Source: Acrocarpospora corrugata | GTDB lineage: Bacteria; Actinomycetota; Actinomycetes; Streptosporangiales; Streptosporangiaceae | DNA: 64,000 bases | Assembly (NCBI RefSeq): GCF_009687845.1 | Contig: NZ_BLAD01000052.1 | Coordinates: 89,254-153,253, forward strand | Reading direction: 5' to 3' | Part shown: one piece after another, positions 60,378-64,000 of the stretch | Numbering within the stretch: the first letter of the stretch is position 1 | Layout: each line of letters starts with the position of its first letter | Translations under genes and position numbers: made by a program | The notes under the pieces: generated by a model | What the model was told of the DNA's origin: nothing | The model's database searches: none | The model's input: the letters and a program-made list of their open reading frames with translations, nothing else

Positions 60378-61820
60378 TTGCTGTGGGCCGCGGCGGATCG
60401 CGACCCCGGCGGCGTCTGGCTGCGCTCCGACGCCGGGACCCTCACGTTCGCGGCGGCGGCCGGTCAGGTGGCCGGGACCGCCGCCGCGCTGCGCGCCGCC
60501 GGGATCGGCCACGGTGACCGGGTCCTGGTCACCGGGCGGAGCACGCCGCCGTACCTGCTGTGCTGGCTGGCGCTGACGTCGATGGGCGCGGTCGCGGTGT
60601 ACGTCAATCCGGCGAGCAGCGCGGCGGAACTGGCGGGCCTGGCCGCGCAGACCCGGCCCCGGGCGCTGATCGCGGACGAGCCCGGCGAGCTGGGCGTGCC
60701 GTGGCTGGACATCCGGGAGCTGACCGGGACCAGCGCGGAGCTCCGGGTGGAGGCCCGGCCGGACGACCTGGCCACCCTGATCCCGACCTCCGGGACCACC
60801 GGCCGGTCGAAACTGGTCATGCAGACCCATCGGGCGTACGCGCTGGCGGGCGAGGGTTTCCCGTTCTGGATGGGCCTGACCGGCGAGGACCGGCTGATGA
60901 CCTCGCTGCCGCTGTTCCACATCAACGCCCCCGCCTACTCGGTGCTGGGGTCGCTGGCCTGCGGGGCGGGCCTGATCCTGCTGGAACGTTTCTCGGCGAG
61001 CGGCTTCCTGGACGCGGCCCGCCGCCACGGCGCGACCGAGTTCAACGCGATCGGCGCGATGCTGGAGATCCTCATGCGCCGCCCGGAACTGCCGGACGAC
61101 GCCGACACCCCGCTCCGTCTCTGCTACACCGGCCCGGCCCCGGCCAGAGAGCGCCAGCTGGAGATCGAGGAACGCTTCGGCCTGCGCATCGTCGTCGGGT
61201 ACGCCCTGTCGGAGTCCCCCTACGGCCTCATCTGGCCCCACGGCTCCCGCCCGTACGGCACGCTCGGCACGGTCCGGCAGCACCCCACCCTCGGCACGAT
61301 CAACCACGCCCGCCTGGACGACGGCGAACTCCTGCTCCGCAACCCCGCCATCACCCCCGGCTACTGGGAGATGCCCGAGGAGACCGCCAAGGCCATCACC
61401 GACGACGGCTGGCTCCGCACCGGCGACCTGGTCACCGTCGACGGCAACGGCGTCTACACCTTCGTGTCCCGCCTCAAGGAGGTCCTCCGCCGCAGGGGCG
61501 AGAACCTGTCCCCCCTCGAAGTCGAGGAGGTCCTGGAAGCCCACCCGGACGTCCTCGAATGCGCGGTGATCGGTGTTCCGTCGAACCTGTCCGAGGAGGA
61601 GGTGAAGGCGTTCATCGTCCCCGCCAACGGGCAACCCGACTTCACCGAACTCCACGCCTGGGCCGCCGCCCACCTGGCCCCCTTCAAGGTCCCCCGGTTC
61701 TGGCAGACGGTGCCGTCCCTCCCCCGCACCCCGACCGCCCGCGTGGCCAAGCACCTGCTCCCCCGCGACCACCCACCCGGCGAGTACGACGCCGAGAACC
61801 CGGCCGTCGAACGGGACTGA
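60378..61820 (+). CDS. AMP-dependent acyl-CoA ligase (CaiC-like)
   Basis: 480 residues from the proposed start. P-loop TLIPTSGTTGRSKLVMQTH, then PLFHINAPAYSVLGS, LCYTGPAPARERQL, GYALSESPYGLIWP (A5), DDGWLRTGDLVTVD (A7) and FVSRLKEVLRRRGENLSPLEVEEVL (A8). The C-terminal Lys motif is PTARVAKHLL. It activates an organic acid with ATP and CoA; CaiC-type sequence suggests a carnitine-like or medium carboxylate. There is no ATG or GTG near the N-terminus: the only plausible start is TTG 60378, 15 bases after the VOC stop and without a ribosome site. Confidence 0.85.
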   Translation: MLWAAADRDPGGVWLRSDAGTLTFAAAAGQVAGTAAALRAAGIGHGDRVLVTGRSTPPYLLCWLALTSMGAVAVYVNPASSAAELAGLAAQTRPRALIADEPGELGVPWLDIRELTGTSAELRVEARPDDLATLIPTSGTTGRSKLVMQTHRAYALAGEGFPFWMGLTGEDRLMTSLPLFHINAPAYSVLGSLACGAGLILLERFSASGFLDAARRHGATEFNAIGAMLEILMRRPELPDDADTPLRLCYTGPAPARERQLEIEERFGLRIVVGYALSESPYGLIWPHGSRPYGTLGTVRQHPTLGTINHARLDDGELLLRNPAITPGYWEMPEETAKAITDDGWLRTGDLVTVDGNGVYTFVSRLKEVLRRRGENLSPLEVEEVLEAHPDVLECAVIGVPSNLSEEEVKAFIVPANGQPDFTELHAWAAAHLAPFKVPRFWQTVPSLPRTPTARVAKHLLPRDHPPGEYDAENPAVERD

Positions 61821-61841
61821 CTGAGGCGCGTTGACCCGGGC

Positions 61842-62489
61842 TCATGGTGTGGCCACGGCTGCGCCGGAACGGTCGGTCGCCAGTTTGACCGCGAAGACGC
61901 CGAGCACGGTGCCGGTCACGTAGCGCTGCGCGCGGAGCCAGGCCGGGCGGGCTCTGAGGAAGGTGGCGAGCGCGCCCGCGGTGAAGACGATCAGCAGGTT
62001 AACGGCCATGCTCACGGTGATCTGCACGGTGCCCAGGACAATGCTCTGCAACATCACCCGGCCCGCCGACGGCTCGATGAACTGGGGCAGCAGGGAAAGA
62101 TAGAGCACGGCCGCCTTCGGGTTGAGCAGGTTGGTGACCAAGCCCATGGTGAAGAGGCGGGACGTCGAATCGGGGCGCAGGTCGCCGGGTTCGAAGACCG
62201 AGAGGCCGCCTGGGCGCAGGGTCTTCCAGGCGAGATAGAGCAGATAGCAGGCGCCGGCCAGTTTGATCGCCGTGTAGGCGGCCGGGACCAGGGCGAACAC
62301 CACGGTGAGGCCCAGGCAGGTCGCCGTCAGGTACGTGAGGAAGCCCACGACCACGCCGGTGAGTGAGACCAGACCGGCCCGGCGGCCCTGGGTGATCGAC
62401 CGCGACACCAGATAGACCATGTTGGGCCCAGGAGTGAGCACCATAACCAGCGCCACCACGGCGATCCCCGCCAAGGCTTCGTAACTCAT
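61842..62489 (-). CDS. LysE/RhtB family amino-acid exporter
   Basis: 215 residues with six hydrophobic segments. VLTPGPNMVYLVSRSITQGRRAGLVSL is the LysE/RhtB signature; GACYLLYLAWKTLR and TNLLNPKAAVLYLSLLPQF are also conserved. It exports amino acids or related metabolites through the membrane. GAAGGGGG lies 6 bases before the ATG. It converges with the acyl-CoA ligase gene across only 21 bases. Confidence 0.93.
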   Translation of the reverse strand: MSYEALAGIAVVALVMVLTPGPNMVYLVSRSITQGRRAGLVSLTGVVVGFLTYLTATCLGLTVVFALVPAAYTAIKLAGACYLLYLAWKTLRPGGLSVFEPGDLRPDSTSRLFTMGLVTNLLNPKAAVLYLSLLPQFIEPSAGRVMLQSIVLGTVQITVSMAVNLLIVFTAGALATFLRARPAWLRAQRYVTGTVLGVFAVKLATDRSGAAVATP

Positions 62490-62799
62490 CGCGCCCCCTT
62501 CGCATCGGGCACCAGCGTAAAGGCAGGCTCCGACAAAATCCGCCGGAGGGTCGGCCCGACTGATCGGATCACAGGTCGCCGCGATCGGGGCCGATGCACA
62601 ATCAGAGAGTCAATGCCTGCTCGATGGGATCCACGCGAAGGTCTGCCGACATCAAAGTCCCTGTCGGGAAGCTCCCATTCTCGCCCTGCTTAATTCATAG
62701 AAGACTGCTTTATCCTCAATCTCAGCGGATTCTGGCAGAGGGCAAGGTATGTTCGATAACAGGAAGTGAACCTACTCATGTAATGACGCCATCGACAGT
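62490..62799. other. Intergenic region left of the IS element
   Basis: 310 bases, clearly less GC-rich than average. It contains the LysE promoter (right end of that gene). A 76-codon plus-strand open frame (62594-62824) lacks a ribosome site and family similarity and runs into the IS terminal repeat; I do not call it. Nothing else supported. Confidence 0.6.
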
Positions 62800-62816
62800 G
62801 AGGGTTATTCATAAGC
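62800..62816 (+). repeat. IS terminal inverted repeat, left
   Basis: GAGGGTTATTCATAAGC; differs from the right repeat at one position. Confidence 0.92.
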
Positions 62817-63571
62817 CCGTTTGAAGAAGTGCAGTCCGATGACTGCCGTTAGGACCGCAGGGAACTTCTCGAGGGGCCCTCGGTATCGGGATGAGCAGAT
62901 ACGCCAAGCTTTCACATGTGCAATCGCTCGTTCGACGGCTGCGCGGATGCCGTTGATTTCCCGGTTGTTTTGCTTCTGCTCAGCGGTCAGCTGCCTGCCG
63001 CGCGGCTTCTTGTCCGGGGTGATATCCGCATGGGCTTGATATCCGCTGTCACCGCAGCGATGAAGACCGGCGATTTGATCGGCGAGGCCGGAGGCGTGGA
63101 ATGCGTGGGTGTCGTGGCGGGCTCCGCGCACGGGTTCCTTTCCTATCGCGACGACACGGCCGTCGAGATCGCAGGCGACTTGAATGTTGAAGCCGGTCGT
63201 TTTCCGGAGTACATTCCTTCAGCGGCCTTCCAATTCCATGTGGGCGCGAGTGTGCCGTCCACCAGCACCGTTCCGCGGCCGATTTGGCGGGCGGGGTCGG
63301 GGATGAAACTGTGCAGGGCGGCTCCGACGACCTTGCGGAGTTTGTCCCATCGGCGGCTCACGGTCGCCTGCGACACGCCAAGGACCGCCCCGCCGGCATC
63401 CTGGGTGACGTTATGCCGTAAGAGATACACGACCAGCGCAACCGACCTGGTCAGATCGATACAGGCAGGACGTCCGCCGGGTTTGGCGACGTCGCCCATC
63501 AAGATCCTTATCCGCCGGGTCAGTTCGATGAGTTGTGTTAGGGACACGCTGGTAATACGCTCCAGGTCCAA
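62805..63571 (-). pseudogene. IS5-family DDE transposase, split by a -1 frameshift
   Basis: The N-terminal part from TTG 63571 (GGAGG 6 bases upstream) has the HTH_Tnp_4-like domain TRSVALVVYLLRHNVTQD, VLGVSQATVSRRWDKL, then LVDGTLAPTWNW with the first catalytic Asp. The frame ends at a TAG near 63143. The C-terminal part is one frame over: GFNIQVACDLDGRVVAIG, GARHDTHAF, CGDSGYQAH (second Asp) and REINGIRAAVERAIAHVKAW (Glu), ending at 62805. The frames join by a -1 shift at AAAA (complement of 63200-63203), reading GGA-AAA then re-reading one A. This is either programmed slippage, common in IS elements, or a one-base deletion. Confidence 0.85.
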
Positions 63572-63711
63572 CGGTTCCTCCGTGCGCTCTCGTGTGTGGT
63601 AACTCGAGATTTCACGGCAGGAACCGTTGTCATGTCCTCGTTTTCCAGAAATTCACAGGCTGTGGATTTCTTGGCGCAATCAAGAAGCCGATAGCCACTC
63701 GCCATCAAGTA

Positions 63712-63728
63712 GCTTATGAATAAGCCTC
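63712..63728 (-). repeat. IS terminal inverted repeat, right
   Basis: On the minus strand GAGGCTTATTCATAAGC, 16 of 17 identical to the left repeat. Confidence 0.92.
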
Positions 63729-63856
63729 AGTGTAAATACGATGTCGATAGTGCCAGCTCACCGGGGGGTGGAACGCCGCAGAATTACTCGGGCTGGTCTG
63801 CGATAGACCCCGAAGCTCGGACGAAGGCCAAGCAAGCCTCAGCGAAGGAGCGGGGA

Positions 63857-64000
63857 ATGGATATCCGCAATATCAGCAATGTTCGCTTCTCACAAGAAGG
63901 CAGCATCTGCGTATTCGCGGTCAGCTATTCGGCCGTATTCAGTCAGGCCGAGATCAACGCGGGGTTCCGCTTCGCGGACACGGTGCGGGTTATGGAGCAC
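63857..64000 (+). CDS. Unknown protein, N-terminal part (3' end outside window)
   Basis: 48 codons, open at the right edge: MDIRNISNVRFSQEGSICVF then AVSYSAVFSQAEINAGF. The ATG at 63857 has AAGGAG 7 bases upstream. The start reads as alternating beta strands. No family recognised. Codon use is less GC-biased than in the rest of the window. The gene lies 126 bases right of the IS element, which may have separated it from its original promoter. Confidence 0.6.
   Translation, partial: MDIRNISNVRFSQEGSICVFAVSYSAVFSQAEINAGFRFADTVRVMEH

Larger units (their letters stand above)
62800..63728. mobile_element. IS5-family insertion sequence, complete, 929 bp
   Basis: Bounded by 17-bp terminal inverted repeats with one mismatch (62800-62816 and 63712-63728). 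The trinucleotide AGT flanks both ends (62797-62799 and 63729-63731), consistent with a 3-bp target duplication. It encodes one IS5-type DDE transposase split by a frameshift. The left repeat includes the transposase stop codon. GC content drops compared with neighbouring genes, as expected for a mobile element. Confidence 0.9.

Noticed and set aside
62594..62824. 76-codon plus-strand ORF left of the IS
   Set aside because: No ribosome site or codon bias and it ends inside the IS terminal repeat.

Overview
The window is about 70% GC, with dense short-spaced genes, GTG/TTG starts and strong third-position GC bias: an actinomycete chromosome. The order gcvP / MerR / bifunctional nuclease / MerR (FtsR-like) / FHA protein (GarA-like) is the conserved actinobacterial arrangement known from Mycobacterium (Rv1832 back to Rv1827). 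DUF5999, MctP with its DUF3311 partner, a fused TrpE-TrpG, WS/DGAT and ThyX also fit. My best guess is the Streptosporangiales (Streptosporangium/Nonomuraea-like); the genus is not determined.

Layout. 1-7.1 kb: tail of a principal-like sigma factor, a VOC protein, an unrecognised minus-strand gene cluster (coiled-coil protein, lipoprotein with a possible vWA-like fold, 4-TM protein, zinc ribbon, small helical protein), a TetR regulator, DUF5999 and small proteins. 7.2-16.1 kb: gcvP behind a tandem glycine riboswitch, two MerR regulators, bifunctional nuclease, GarA-like FHA protein, a nucleotidyltransferase/phosphomannomutase-like fusion and a CDP-alcohol phosphatidyltransferase. 16.2-21.4 kb: a two-component system, a methyltransferase, an acyl-CoA dehydrogenase and an HSL-type hydrolase. 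21.4-29.9 kb: a coherent uptake/catabolic locus. A six-gene minus-strand operon (GDPD, ABC ATPase, two permeases, TIM-barrel isomerase, Gfo/Idh/MocA oxidoreductase) faces a GntR regulator, a solute-binding lipoprotein and a HAD phosphatase. 29.9-36.2 kb: a class I GATase-like protein with Ser in place of the nucleophile Cys, a flavohemoglobin, a MoaD-like protein without a C-terminal Gly-Gly, thyX, an ABC-2 exporter and an amidohydrolase-fold protein that has lost metal ligands. 36.3-42.3 kb: trpE-G under a classical attenuator with a Trp-Trp leader peptide, a CocE-type hydrolase and a DUF3311-MctP transporter pair with a CRP-like site. 42.3-49.3 kb: a sortase-anchored choice-of-anchor-A protein, an AI-2E transporter, an ABC-2 exporter, an unlisted 41-residue ORF and a Ser/Thr kinase. 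49.3-58 kb: WS/DGAT, a reduced parvulin-like protein, a GH38 alpha-mannosidase and a secreted GH3-CBM2 enzyme. 58-64 kb: an LRR protein, a PH-domain protein, a VOC protein, an acyl-CoA ligase, a LysE exporter and a complete IS5-type element with near-perfect terminal repeats, a 3-bp target duplication and a frameshifted transposase, then the start of an unknown gene.

The most interesting points are several apparent pseudoenzymes (amidohydrolase, GATase, phosphomannomutase-like half), the unrecognised 1.5-4.4 kb operon, the possible phosphodiester/polyol utilisation locus, and a set of sequence-visible regulatory elements: riboswitch, trp attenuator, GntR operator, CRP-like sites, a MerR-type promoter, and a palindrome upstream of the flavohemoglobin. 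All family assignments are from reading the protein sequences; no database search was run.
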